Part shown: in pieces, positions 1-5,697 of the stretch
How positions within the stretch are numbered: the stretch's first letter is position 1
Layout: every line of letters begins with the position of its first letter
Notes under the pieces: model-generated
What the model saw: only the letters and a program-made list of their open reading frames with translations
The model's database searches: none
Told to the model about the DNA's origin: nothing
Origin: an uncultured beta proteobacterium
Lineage (GTDB): Bacteria; Pseudomonadota; Gammaproteobacteria; Burkholderiales; Rhodocyclaceae
Length of the DNA: 5,697 nt
Assembly (NCBI GenBank): GCA_903932755.1
Contig: CAIZHL010000419.1
Location: 1 to 5,697, forward strand
Direction: 5' to 3'
Position numbers and translations under genes: made by a program

Positions 1-45
1 AAAGGCGACCGGCAGGCGCCCGTAGGTATTCATCAGATGCGGCAT
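1..45 (-). CDS. argD: Acetylornithine aminotransferase ArgD, N-terminal fragment (gene continues beyond the left edge)
   Basis: Reading leftward from the ATG at 45-43, the 15 visible codons give MPHLMNTYGRLPVAF. This closely resembles the start of betaproteobacterial ArgD proteins, whose N-termini usually run Met-x-His-x-Met-Asn-Thr-Tyr-x-Arg-Leu-Pro-Val-Ala-Phe. ArgD is a cytosolic PLP-dependent class III aminotransferase that makes N-acetylornithine in arginine synthesis and often also serves in lysine/diaminopimelate synthesis. A GGAG ribosome binding site (53-56 on the reverse complement) lies 7 bases before the ATG, which supports this start. None of the PLP-binding or catalytic residues are in the window, so the call rests on 15 residues and the start context. 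A closely related class III aminotransferase cannot be excluded. The gene is divergent from the parA-like gene to its right. Confidence 0.7.
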   Translation of the reverse strand, partial: MPHLMNTYGRLPVAF

Positions 46-77
46 GAATGCACTCCGCGAAAACGTAGTTTCAGTGT

Positions 78-105
78 AGGGTAATGCCGGCCATGTAGGC
101 GTCAA
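78..105 (-). promoter_or_regulatory. Candidate argD promoter
   Basis: On the minus strand TTGACG (105-100) is a good -35 match. Sixteen bases later comes TACCCT (83-78), a poor -10 hexamer. A somewhat better -10-like TACACT (78-73) follows but is too far (21 bases) from this -35. Either would give a short leader before the argD ATG at 45. The -35 is convincing and the -10 is not. No ArgR-like AT-rich operator was seen. Confidence 0.25.
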
Positions 106-188
106 GCACCTCGACCGCGAAAAAGCTCCACGCAAAAAACATACGGCGGCCGAAGAGCAACGCGGCCGCCGTGCTTGAGAAACGCCTC
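97..188. repeat. Long imperfect inverted repeat across the argD/parA divergent region
   Basis: The left arm AGGCGTCAAGCAC (97-109) is the reverse complement of the right arm GTGCTTGA-gaa-ACGCCT (171-188), apart from three to four extra bases in the right arm. A separate perfect 9-bp hairpin (144-152/163-171) sits inside the loop. The arms place TTGAC-like or TTGAG-like sequence facing outward toward each divergent gene. They could be paired binding sites for a regulator acting on both genes, a folded leader, or chance in GC-rich DNA. Confidence 0.35.
134..171 (-). terminator. GC-rich hairpin followed by a T6 tract on the minus strand (possible terminator or attenuator)
   Basis: CGGCGGCCG (144-152) and CGGCCGCCG (163-171) are perfect 9-bp inverted repeats with a 10-base loop. 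Read on the minus strand, the stem is followed by TATG and then TTTTTT (139-134), which is terminator-like. No minus-strand gene ends just upstream. It would act only on antisense transcripts out of the parA region, or as an attenuator if argD transcription starts further right than the candidate promoter at 78-105. It may also simply insulate the two divergent genes. Confidence 0.4.
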
Positions 189-194
189 TATACT
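189..194 (+). promoter_or_regulatory. Candidate -10 element for the parA-like gene
   Basis: TATACT (189-194) is a 5/6 match to the sigma70 -10 consensus. No acceptable -35 lies at 16-18 bases; that position falls in the GC hairpin. Use would need an activator or tolerance of a poor -35. Transcription from about 201 would give a leader of roughly 40 bases before the GTG at 244, and would rule out the upstream TTG at 175 as the start. Confidence 0.25.
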
Positions 195-230
195 AAGTGA
201 AAAATTTGGCCCTGTACAGAGTGCAACAGC

Positions 231-236
231 GAAGGA
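231..236 (+). promoter_or_regulatory. Ribosome binding site that decides the parA start
   Basis: GAAGGA (231-236) is 7 bases before GTG 244 and 13 before ATG 250. The spacing favours GTG 244. A GAGG (246-249) touches ATG 250 and is too close to serve it. The in-frame TTG at 175 has no comparable site. Confidence 0.5.
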
Positions 237-243
237 TCCGGCA

Positions 244-1005
244 GTGAGGATGGCGGTATTCAACCAGAAGGGCGGGGTCGGCAAAACCACCACGGTACTC
301 AACCTCGCCGCCGCGCTGGCGCGGGATTCCACACCAACGCTGCTGGTCGACCTCGATCCACAGGCGCACTTGTCGGCGGTCCATGGCAAAGCGCTGGGAG
401 ACGCTCGCAACAGCGTGTTCGCGCTCTATCAGGACAACCGGCCGCTCGATGACCTGGCCGTGACCTGGGAGGGCGTCGGTCGCCTGATTCCGGCGCACGC
501 GGAACTGATCAAGGTCGATTCGATATTCGGCAAAGGTCCGGCCATCCTCAACCGGCTCAGCATCGGCCTGCAGGCGCTTGAAGCCTCGGGCGGCGAAAAT
601 ACAGCCCTGATCGACTGCTGTCCGTTTCTGGGCGTTCTCTCCCTGAACGCGATTTTTGCTGCTGACCGGATGTTGATTCCCGTGTCGTCGGACTACCTCT
701 CCTTGCGTGGCGCCTTGCAGATCGAACATACCCTGAAGGCTCTCGAACCAGTACTGAAAAGGCGCATCGAACGCCGCTACCTGCTGACGCGATTCGACCG
801 GCGCCGCAAGATGAGTTTCGACATTCAGGAGCGCTTGCGCCAGCAGTTCGGCGCCGAACTGTGCGAAACGGTGATTTCGGAGAACGTGGCGATCGCGGAA
901 GCGCCGGCGTTGAACCGCGATATCTTCGCCCACCACCCGACGAGCCGCGGGGCGCAGGACTATCTGGCGTTGATGGGGGAGTTGCGGGCGGCGAGGTTCA
1001 TTTAA
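244..1005 (+). CDS. Orphan ParA/MinD-family (SIMIBI) ATPase
   Basis: The product has 253 residues from GTG 244, or 251 from ATG 250. The frame is open back to TTG 175, but the added residues look non-conserved. The deviant Walker A motif KGGVGKTT (residues 9-16) has the signature lysine of ParA/MinD/Soj ATPases. The second motif LVDLDPQ (about 34-40) is typical. The Walker B region reads ALIDCCPFLG (about 121-130), where the family usually has a DCPPxLG-like form; Asp124 is kept. No N-terminal helix-turn-helix domain is present, so it is the short Soj-like type. Such proteins dimerise on ATP and position DNA, protein complexes or membrane machines. No parB, parS-like repeat array or replication gene is visible. 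The cargo is therefore unknown, and a role in chromosome partition should not be assumed. It converges with the 73-residue gene 53 bases downstream. Confidence 0.85.
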   Translation: MRMAVFNQKGGVGKTTTVLNLAAALARDSTPTLLVDLDPQAHLSAVHGKALGDARNSVFALYQDNRPLDDLAVTWEGVGRLIPAHAELIKVDSIFGKGPAILNRLSIGLQALEASGGENTALIDCCPFLGVLSLNAIFAADRMLIPVSSDYLSLRGALQIEHTLKALEPVLKRRIERRYLLTRFDRRRKMSFDIQERLRQQFGAELCETVISENVAIAEAPALNRDIFAHHPTSRGAQDYLALMGELRAARFI

Positions 1006-1058
1006 CTGCGCCGCATGGTGCCGTACACCAGTCAGAAACGTGGCTGCTGGCGGCGCAC

Positions 1059-1280
1059 TCAGCGAACGATGAGGTTTGCCACTTCCTCGAAACTGGCAAC
1101 AGGCACTCGAACACTGCCGTGGTGGCAAATGCAATCGATGATCTGGCAGTTGTGGTAAACCTGCCGCAACTTGCGCTGGGCGTCGAATTCATCGACGCCA
1201 TGGATCATCAGGTTGTCGACGACGACCCCCTGCTTGGTCCGGATACGGAATGCGTATTTTATGAACTGATGGGATTGCAT
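1059..1280 (-). CDS. Conserved-looking hypothetical protein, 73 residues
   Basis: I do not recognise the family with certainty. The ATG at 1280-1278 is preceded by AAAGGGG (1291-1285 on the minus strand) with a 4-base T spacer. A strong promoter lies about 30 bases further up. This signal set marks it as a real gene, not a shadow. The pattern suggests strand (YAFRIRT, 9-15), strand (VVVDNLMIHG, 19-28), helix (DEFDAQRKLRQVY, 30-42) and strand (CQIIDCICH, 45-53). This would be a small soluble alpha/beta fold. Cys45, Cys50, Cys52, His53 and His54 form a tight cluster that could bind metal. There is no signal peptide or membrane segment. It is convergent with the parA-like gene, and transcription from rpsT toward it is blocked by the terminator at 1468-1497. 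Function is unknown. Confidence 0.75.
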   Translation of the reverse strand: MQSHQFIKYAFRIRTKQGVVVDNLMIHGVDEFDAQRKLRQVYHNCQIIDCICHHGSVRVPVASFEEVANLIVR

Positions 1281-1292
1281 AAAACCCCTTTC

Positions 1293-1305
1293 ACTTCAAT
1301 GAAGT
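1293..1305. promoter_or_regulatory. Palindrome at the predicted transcription start of the 73-residue gene (operator candidate)
   Basis: ACTTCA-A-TGAAGT is a perfect 6-1-6 inverted repeat (1293-1305). It covers the position expected for +1 (about 1305) of the promoter at 1312-1340. A third copy of the half-site lies in the promoter spacer (TGAAGT on the minus strand, 1330-1325). The position suits a repressor operator. A short 5' hairpin in the mRNA is the alternative. Confidence 0.4.
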
Positions 1306-1311
1306 TGCCAG

Positions 1312-1340
1312 AGTATATGCAGTGACTTCAGCAAACTCAA
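1312..1340 (-). promoter_or_regulatory. Strong sigma70 promoter of the 73-residue gene
   Basis: On the minus strand, TTGAGT (1340-1335) is followed by exactly 17 bases and then TATACT (1317-1312). Both hexamers are 5/6 consensus matches. Transcription should begin near 1305 and give a leader of about 25 bases carrying the AAAGGGG ribosome binding site. Confidence 0.75.
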
Positions 1341-1380
1341 GCTATTTATCTAATCTAGCACAACATTTCATAAATTATTA
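1341..1380 (-). promoter_or_regulatory. AT-rich UP-element-like stretch
   Basis: The 60 bases at 1321-1380 hold 17 G or C (28%), in contrast with the GC-rich coding DNA around. The part upstream of the -35 (1341-1380) contains TATTTATC and a run near ATAAATTATTA, as expected for an UP element contacted by the RNA polymerase alpha subunit. It could also be a target for an H-NS-like silencer or a bend site. Confidence 0.4.
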
Positions 1381-1402
1381 TGCCAAAGCGGGTATTTTGG
1401 CA
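1381..1402. promoter_or_regulatory. Inverted repeat TGCCAAA-N8-TTTGGCA
   Basis: The perfect 7-bp arms TGCCAAA (1381-1387) and TTTGGCA (1396-1402) are separated by 8 bases. The centre is about 55 bases upstream of the -35 of the 73-residue gene, where activator sites are often found. The form suits a dimeric regulator, but no regulator gene is in the window. It has no T tract, so it is not a terminator. Confidence 0.35.
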
Positions 1403-1467
1403 GTGCAGCAGAACTGGCCTCCGCACCCGCGAATATTTCAGGACGACCAATTTCGGTTTCGGAAATG

Positions 1468-1497
1468 AAAAAGGCTGCCCGCCAGGGACAGCCTTTT
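1468..1497 (-). terminator. rpsT Rho-independent terminator (may work in both directions)
   Basis: AAAAGGCTG (1469-1477) pairs with CAGCCTTTT (1489-1497). The stem is extended by CCC/GGG (1478-1480/1485-1487) with one bulged base, and the loop is GCCA. On the minus strand the stem runs into TTTTT (1472-1468). It lies about 30 bases after the rpsT stop. The plus-strand reading also ends in TTTT, so it may stop transcripts from either side. Confidence 0.88.
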
Positions 1498-1527
1498 GTC
1501 TGCGACGCCCGGGCGCCGGCGAGGCGC

Positions 1528-1788
1528 TTAGAGTGCCTTGATTGCCGCGGAAAGACGGCTCTTCTGGCGCGCAGCGAGGTTCTTGTGCACTATGTTTTTG
1601 TCGGCAATCGAGTCGATCACTGGCTGCGATTCCTTGAAGACAGCCTGTGCGGCGGTCTTGTCGCCGGCTTCAATCGCCTTGCGTACCTTCTTGATTGCAG
1701 TGCGCAAGGTAGAACGCAGGCTCATGTTGTGAGCACGCTGCTCAGTCGCCTGACGGGCACGTTTGCGGGCTTGGACGGTATTGGCCAT
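1528..1788 (-). CDS. rpsT: 30S ribosomal protein S20
   Basis: This gene encodes 86 residues, close to the usual 86-90 for S20, a helical protein that binds 16S rRNA and is needed for 30S assembly. The start [13 protein letters not shown], the basic helix [19 protein letters not shown], the middle part [21 protein letters not shown] and the C-terminal AAIKAL are all typical of the family. The frame stays open upstream to 1851, but the family start is clearly the ATG at 1788-1786, and the added codons would include the -10 element. The Shine-Dalgarno is weak (GGA, 7 bases before the ATG). The gene stands alone with its own promoter and terminator, divergent from murJ. S20 synthesis is known to be autoregulated at translation in E. 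coli. The weak ribosome binding site fits that but does not show it. Confidence 0.97.
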   Translation of the reverse strand: MANTVQARKRARQATEQRAHNMSLRSTLRTAIKKVRKAIEAGDKTAAQAVFKESQPVIDSIADKNIVHKNLAARQKSRLSAAIKAL

Positions 1789-1822
1789 GTCGATATCCGG
1801 TAGATCTTGAGGAAAGCGCGCG

Positions 1823-1851
1823 AGTATAGGGGGGTCTTCGGCCCATTGCAA
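1823..1851 (-). promoter_or_regulatory. rpsT promoter with a GC-rich discriminator
   Basis: On the minus strand TTGCAA (1851-1846), a 17-base spacer and TATACT (1828-1823) make a good sigma70 promoter. The bases after the -10 are CGCGCGC, a GC-rich discriminator of the kind linked to ppGpp (stringent) control of ribosomal genes. The expected start is near 1816, giving a leader of about 28 bases. TTGCAA is its own reverse complement, but no matching plus-strand -10 was found for murJ. Confidence 0.8.
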
Positions 1852-1889
1852 GCGGCTTCTGCCGGCCTCAACCCGTCTACCATACCGGC

Positions 1890-3425
1890 ATGAACCTGCT
1901 CCGAGCCCTGATCACCGTCAGCGGGATGACCCTGCTATCCCGCATTCTGGGCTTTGTGCGCGACTTCGTGATCGCCAGAACCTTCGGCGCCGGAATGGTG
2001 ACTGACGCTTTCTTTGTCGCTTTTCGCCTGCCCAACCTGCTGCGCCGACTGTTTGCCGAAGGTGCCTTTTCCCAGGCCTTCGTCCCCATCCTTGCCGAAT
2101 ACCGGAACCGCCGCGGGGAACAAGAAACCAAGACCTTGGTCGATCGCGTCGCCAGCATCCTGTTCCTTGCGCTGATCGTCGTCAGCGCAGTTGGTGCAGC
2201 CGCAGCACCGGTCCTGATTGCGGTAACAGCGCCGGGCTTTGCTGCAGATGCCGAAAAGTTCCAACTGACCGTGGAACTGACCCGAATCACCTTCCCCTAC
2301 ATCCTGTTCATGTCGCTGGTTGCGCTTGCGGCAGGCATTCTCAACACGTGGAGCCGATTTGCACTGCCCGCCTTCACGCCGGTGCTGCTGAACCTGTCGT
2401 TCATCGGCATGGCGCTGTTCGCCGCCCCCTGGTTCGATCCACCCGTTCTGGCGCTGGCCTGGGCCGTGCTTCTGGGCGGTGCACTGCAACTGGCAATCCA
2501 GTTGCCCGCCCTGGCGAAGATCGGCATGCTGCCGCGCTTCGATCCGGTCTGGCGCGACGAAGGCGTACAGCGCGTCCTCAAACTCATGGCGCCCGCCGTG
2601 CTGGGAGTTTCGGTGGCGCAGATCAGCCTATTGATCAACACTGTCTTCGCCTCTTTCCTCGAAAGCGGCAGCGTCTCCTGGCTCTACTATGCCGACCGGC
2701 TCATGGAATTCCCGGCGGGCCTGCTCGGCGCAGCACTTGGCACGATTCTTCTGCCCAGCCTCTCAAAAAGCCATGCCAATCGGAAGAGCGAGGAGTTTTC
2801 GGCACTACTCGACTGGGGCTTGCGCCTTACCCTGATGCTGACCTTGCCAGCATCGTTGGCGCTGGCGATGCTGGCGGTTCCCTTGTTGTCGACTCTTTTC
2901 CAATACGGCGCGTTTTCCGCATCCGACGTACTACGCACTCGGGAGGCGCTGGTAGCGTATTCGATAGGCCTCAGCGGTCTGATCCTGGTCAAGGTACTGG
3001 CACCCGGCTTCTATGCCAGGCAGGACATCCGCACGCCGGTAAAGATCGCGCTCATCACGCTGGCCCTGACGCAAATCATGAACTTCGCCTTCATCGGCTG
3101 GTTGAAGCATGCCGGACTCGCCCTGTCGATCGGCCTCGCCTCGTGCTTCAATGCCGGTATGCTCTGGCGCGGATTGCGCCAGAGCGGGGTCTACCAACCG
3201 CAAGCCGGGTGGGGCTTGTTCATGCTGAAACTTTTGACCGCCTTGATCGTCCTCGGCAGTGTGCTGTGGTTTGCCGGCGCCGAAGATGCGACCTGGCTGG
3301 CCATGAGCGGGGGCCAGCGCGTGCTGCGGCTATCCGCGGTGGTCCTGGGGGGCATTGCTAGCTACTTCGCCACGCTCTGGCTGCTGGGCTTCCGGCCGCG
3401 GGATTTCCGTCGCATCGCCGCGTGA
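1890..3425 (+). CDS. murJ: Lipid II flippase MurJ (MviN)
   Basis: This 511-residue MOP-superfamily membrane protein flips lipid II across the inner membrane for peptidoglycan synthesis. The length equals E. coli MurJ, and key positions match its numbering: Arg18, Arg24 and Asp25 in SRILGFVRD, Asp39 in the TDAFFVAF segment, Arg52 and Arg53 in RLPNLLRR, and Arg270 in [10 protein letters not shown]. These charged residues line the central cavity in E. coli. Family segments [15 protein letters not shown] (57-71), [12 protein letters not shown] (283-294) and [17 protein letters not shown] (368-384) are present. Hydrophobic segments fill the whole length, consistent with 14 membrane helices. The start is fixed by homology (MNLLRAL), although no clear Shine-Dalgarno precedes the ATG. 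Divergent from rpsT with 101 bases between start codons; convergent with ggt. Confidence 0.97.
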   Translation: MNLLRALITVSGMTLLSRILGFVRDFVIARTFGAGMVTDAFFVAFRLPNLLRRLFAEGAFSQAFVPILAEYRNRRGEQETKTLVDRVASILFLALIVVSAVGAAAAPVLIAVTAPGFAADAEKFQLTVELTRITFPYILFMSLVALAAGILNTWSRFALPAFTPVLLNLSFIGMALFAAPWFDPPVLALAWAVLLGGALQLAIQLPALAKIGMLPRFDPVWRDEGVQRVLKLMAPAVLGVSVAQISLLINTVFASFLESGSVSWLYYADRLMEFPAGLLGAALGTILLPSLSKSHANRKSEEFSALLDWGLRLTLMLTLPASLALAMLAVPLLSTLFQYGAFSASDVLRTREALVAYSIGLSGLILVKVLAPGFYARQDIRTPVKIALITLALTQIMNFAFIGWLKHAGLALSIGLASCFNAGMLWRGLRQSGVYQPQAGWGLFMLKLLTALIVLGSVLWFAGAEDATWLAMSGGQRVLRLSAVVLGGIASYFATLWLLGFRPRDFRRIAA

Positions 3426-3435
3426 CAAGGCTCGC

Positions 3436-5178
3436 CTAGTCGCCGCGGGCACTTCCCTCGCGCCGTGGATCGACTGCGCCGACCCACAGGTCGCCCACCC
3501 GCATGATGAGGTGCAGGCCACTGGTCATATCGACGCGCTGAACGGTGTGGCCGCGCCTTTCCAATTCCCGCACCAACTCTTCTGATCCCCGGCCGCGCTC
3601 GATTTCCGTGGCCGCGTTGCGGTTTCCGGCATGCGCAATGGCAAGCGCGGCGGCCGGCTCATACTTGCCGTCGAGCAGCGCAACCAGAGTACGCGCGACA
3701 TAGTTGATGATCCGGCTGCCACCGGGCGACCCCAGCACGGCATGCAGTCGCCCCTCCGCATCGAAGACAAGCGTCGGCGCCATCGAAGACAGGGGGCGCT
3801 TGCCCGGCTGCAGGCGGTTGGCGACAGGCTTGCCCTCGCGCTCGGCAGCAAGGGAGAAATCGGTGAGCTGATTGTTGAGAAGAAAGCCGTCTACCTGGAT
3901 GCGGCTGCCGAATGCGCTTTCGATCGAACTCGTCAGGGCCACGGCATTGCCGGCTCGATCGACAATGGAAAGATGCGTGGTTGCCGGGAGTTCCGGCGCA
4001 TCGTCGTCGGCCTGCGAGTAACGCGCAGGAAGCTCTCCGGGCTGAGCAACTCCCATGCTGTGCCGTTCATCGATGAGGCGTGTGCGCCTGTCCAGATACT
4101 GCGGTTCCAGCAGTTCACGTTGCGGCACCGTGATGAAGTCAGGGTCCGCCAGATAGCGCGCCCGGTCCGCATAAACCAGACGCCCTGCCTCGGCAAACAG
4201 GTGGGCTGCATCGGCATTCGCAGGGTCGGCATGCGGCGGACCGGTACGTTCCAGCAGTCCCAGCAACTGCAACACGCCGACACCGCCGGACGAAGGAGGC
4301 GGCATGCCGCAGATGCGCCATTCGCGATACGGTCCGCAAACAGCATTGCGCTGCAGTGGCCGGTAATCATGCAAGTCCGCAGCGGTCAATGCTCCACCGC
4401 GCCGCGCCACAGCGGCCGCAATGCGATCAGCACCCTTACCGCTGTAAAAATCGCTTGCACCTAGAGCAGCCATAGCCCTGAACGTGGTGGCGAGTTCAGG
4501 GTTGCGCATGATTTCACCAACAGGTCTGGCGTCGCCATTGGCGCGGTAGTAGAGCGCACGTGCCGCCGGATCGTCGCGAAGCAATCGGTCGTCTCGCAAC
4601 AGGCCATGCAGACGTGGCGAAACGGCAAAACCGTTCTCCGCCAGGCGGATCGCCGGTCGAAGCAGTCGCTCCCAGGTCAGCTTGCCGTGGTGGCGATGTG
4701 CCGCTTCCAGCATCGCCACAAGGCCCGGAACCCCAACCGCCTTGCCGGTTGCCAGAAGTTCGGAAAACGTCGCTTGGCTACCGTCGGGCCGTCGCGCCAA
4801 GTCGGCGCTGGCGCGACGGGGAGCCGTCTCCCGACCATCCCAGGCCGACACTCGACGGCGCGCAGCATCCCAGTGCAACATGAATCCGCCGCCGCCGATT
4901 CCGGAAGATTGCGGTTCGACCAAATTCAATACCCATTGCGCGGCAATCGCCGCATCCAGGGCATTGCCTCCGAGTTGAAGAATTTCCACAGCTGCATCGG
5001 TGGCGTATGCGTTTGCCGTAACCGCCATGAAACCGTTGCTGACTGACGATGGACGCGGCGCAAAGCCGCTCTCCGCTTCCGGTTGTACCGGCTGCGCCCA
5101 AAGCCTTCCGGCGCCGGCCAGAGTCGCCAGCACCAAGAAAAAACGGGCAGCCCGCAGGCTGCCCGTCAGTTCGATCAT
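3436..5178 (-). CDS. ggt: Gamma-glutamyltranspeptidase precursor (periplasmic, self-cleaving)
   Basis: The 580-residue product cleaves or transfers the gamma-glutamyl group of glutathione and related peptides in the periplasm. From ATG 5178-5176, residues 1-28 form a signal peptide: positive Arg9 and Arg12, hydrophobic FFLVLATLAGAG, cleavage likely after LWA before QPVQ. The large-subunit substrate arginine is Arg116 in DGRETAP. The self-cleavage site precedes Thr400 in TTHLSIVD, the expected nucleophile. Ser418 takes the place of E. coli Thr409, and Glu420 the place of Asn411 (human enzymes also have Glu). NNQLTDF holds Gln437 and Asp440. SSM (464-466) and GSPGG (483-487) form the oxyanion/substrate loops. 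The lid segment between Asp440 and Ser464 is shorter than in E. coli. The start is 11 bases after the hppA stop, has no clear Shine-Dalgarno, and is followed at once by the hppA terminator inside the coding region. Ends 10 bases from murJ, tail to tail. Confidence 0.95.
   Translation of the reverse strand: MIELTGSLRAARFFLVLATLAGAGRLWAQPVQPEAESGFAPRPSSVSNGFMAVTANAYATDAAVEILQLGGNALDAAIAAQWVLNLVEPQSSGIGGGGFMLHWDAARRRVSAWDGRETAPRRASADLARRPDGSQATFSELLATGKAVGVPGLVAMLEAAHRHHGKLTWERLLRPAIRLAENGFAVSPRLHGLLRDDRLLRDDPAARALYYRANGDARPVGEIMRNPELATTFRAMAALGASDFYSGKGADRIAAAVARRGGALTAADLHDYRPLQRNAVCGPYREWRICGMPPPSSGGVGVLQLLGLLERTGPPHADPANADAAHLFAEAGRLVYADRARYLADPDFITVPQRELLEPQYLDRRTRLIDERHSMGVAQPGELPARYSQADDDAPELPATTHLSIVDRAGNAVALTSSIESAFGSRIQVDGFLLNNQLTDFSLAAEREGKPVANRLQPGKRPLSSMAPTLVFDAEGRLHAVLGSPGGSRIINYVARTLVALLDGKYEPAAALAIAHAGNRNAATEIERGRGSEELVRELERRGHTVQRVDMTSGLHLIMRVGDLWVGAVDPRREGSARGD
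5138..5166 (-). terminator. Rho-independent terminator after hppA, lying inside the ggt signal-peptide codons
   Basis: ACGGGCAGCC (5143-5152) pairs perfectly with GGCTGCCCGT (5157-5166) around a 4-base loop. On the minus strand the 10-bp stem is followed by TTTTTT (5143-5138; the first T is also the last stem base). It begins 24 bases after the hppA stop codon, as expected for its terminator. It is also codons 5-14 of ggt (Thr-Gly-Ser-Leu-Arg-Ala-Ala-Arg-Phe-Phe). Confidence 0.88.
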
Positions 5179-5189
5179 GATGATCGGAA

Positions 5190-5697
<508 letters not shown>

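Noticed and set aside
55..123. Direct repeat CCGCGAAAA at 55-63 and 115-123
   Set aside because: Only two 9-bp copies 60 bases apart, with no further copies. This is too little to call iterons, a parS-like array or an operator.
175..243. TTG 175 as the parA start
   Set aside because: It lies before the candidate -10 at 189-194 and lacks a ribosome binding site. The extra residues do not look like a ParA N-terminus, and GTG 244 has GAAGGA at good spacing.
1007..1057. 8-bp inverted repeat TGCGCCGC/GCGGCGCA between parA and the 73-residue gene
   Set aside because: The 35-base loop and the lack of a T tract make it a poor terminator. It was left out of the features.
193..1134. Minus-strand open frame (313 residues) opposite the parA-like gene
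   Set aside because: It is antisense to a clear ParA frame and also overlaps the 73-residue gene. Its composition is shadow-like and no motif is present.
2348..3361. Long plus-strand open frame (337 residues) inside murJ
   Set aside because: It is out of frame with a complete, strongly conserved MurJ. Its composition (Arg, Ala, Gly, Pro-rich) is typical of a GC-rich shadow frame.
3415..3447. Direct repeat TCGCCGCG at the murJ/ggt junction
   Set aside because: A short GC repeat, likely chance. It forms no stable hairpin with a T tract and has no attachment-site features.
3631..4464. Plus-strand open frame (277 residues) opposite ggt
   Set aside because: It is antisense to intact ggt, including the catalytic region, with no ribosome binding site or recognisable domain. 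GC-rich antisense frames are often open by chance.

Overview
The window reads as ordinary chromosome from a GC-rich betaproteobacterium. The ArgD N-terminus, the 511-residue MurJ and the divergent rpsT/murJ pair suggest the Rhodocyclales (Azoarcus/Dechloromonas/Accumulibacter-like). That placement is from memory of families, not from a search. Coding density is high. Two strong Rho-independent terminators and two near-consensus sigma70 promoters can be read directly.

Layout: (1) 1-45, minus strand: the first 15 codons of an acetylornithine aminotransferase (argD), leaving the window on the left. (2) 46-243: a divergent regulatory region with a perfect 9-bp GC hairpin nested in a longer imperfect inverted repeat. 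(3) 244-1005, plus: an orphan ParA/MinD-type ATPase with no parB beside it and an unusual DCCPF motif. (4) 1059-1280, minus: an unrecognised 73-residue protein, convergent with parA. It has a strong promoter, a palindrome near the predicted transcription start, an AT-rich upstream stretch and a second palindrome further upstream. (5) 1468-1788, minus: rpsT (ribosomal protein S20) with its terminator. (6) 1890-3425, plus: murJ (lipid II flippase), divergent from rpsT. (7) 3436-5178, minus: ggt (periplasmic gamma-glutamyltranspeptidase), convergent with murJ with only 10 bases between the stop codons. (8) 5190-5697, minus: the C-terminal 168 residues of a membrane-bound proton/sodium-translocating pyrophosphatase (hppA), whose start lies beyond the right edge.

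Most genes are housekeeping: arginine synthesis, translation, cell-wall precursor export, glutathione/gamma-glutamyl peptide turnover and PPi-driven ion pumping. They do not form one pathway. The least explained part is the parA plus 73-residue-gene segment between argD and rpsT.

The most unusual DNA arrangement is at the hppA/ggt junction. A textbook terminator (10-bp perfect stem, T6 tract) lies inside codons 5-14 of ggt and encodes part of its signal peptide. Any mRNA carrying the predicted ggt start must therefore pass through a terminator hairpin. I found no CRISPR array, insertion sequence, tRNA, rRNA or clear new multi-gene system. No gene-free stretch exceeds 300 bases; the longest, 1281-1527, holds the small gene's promoter region and the rpsT terminator.
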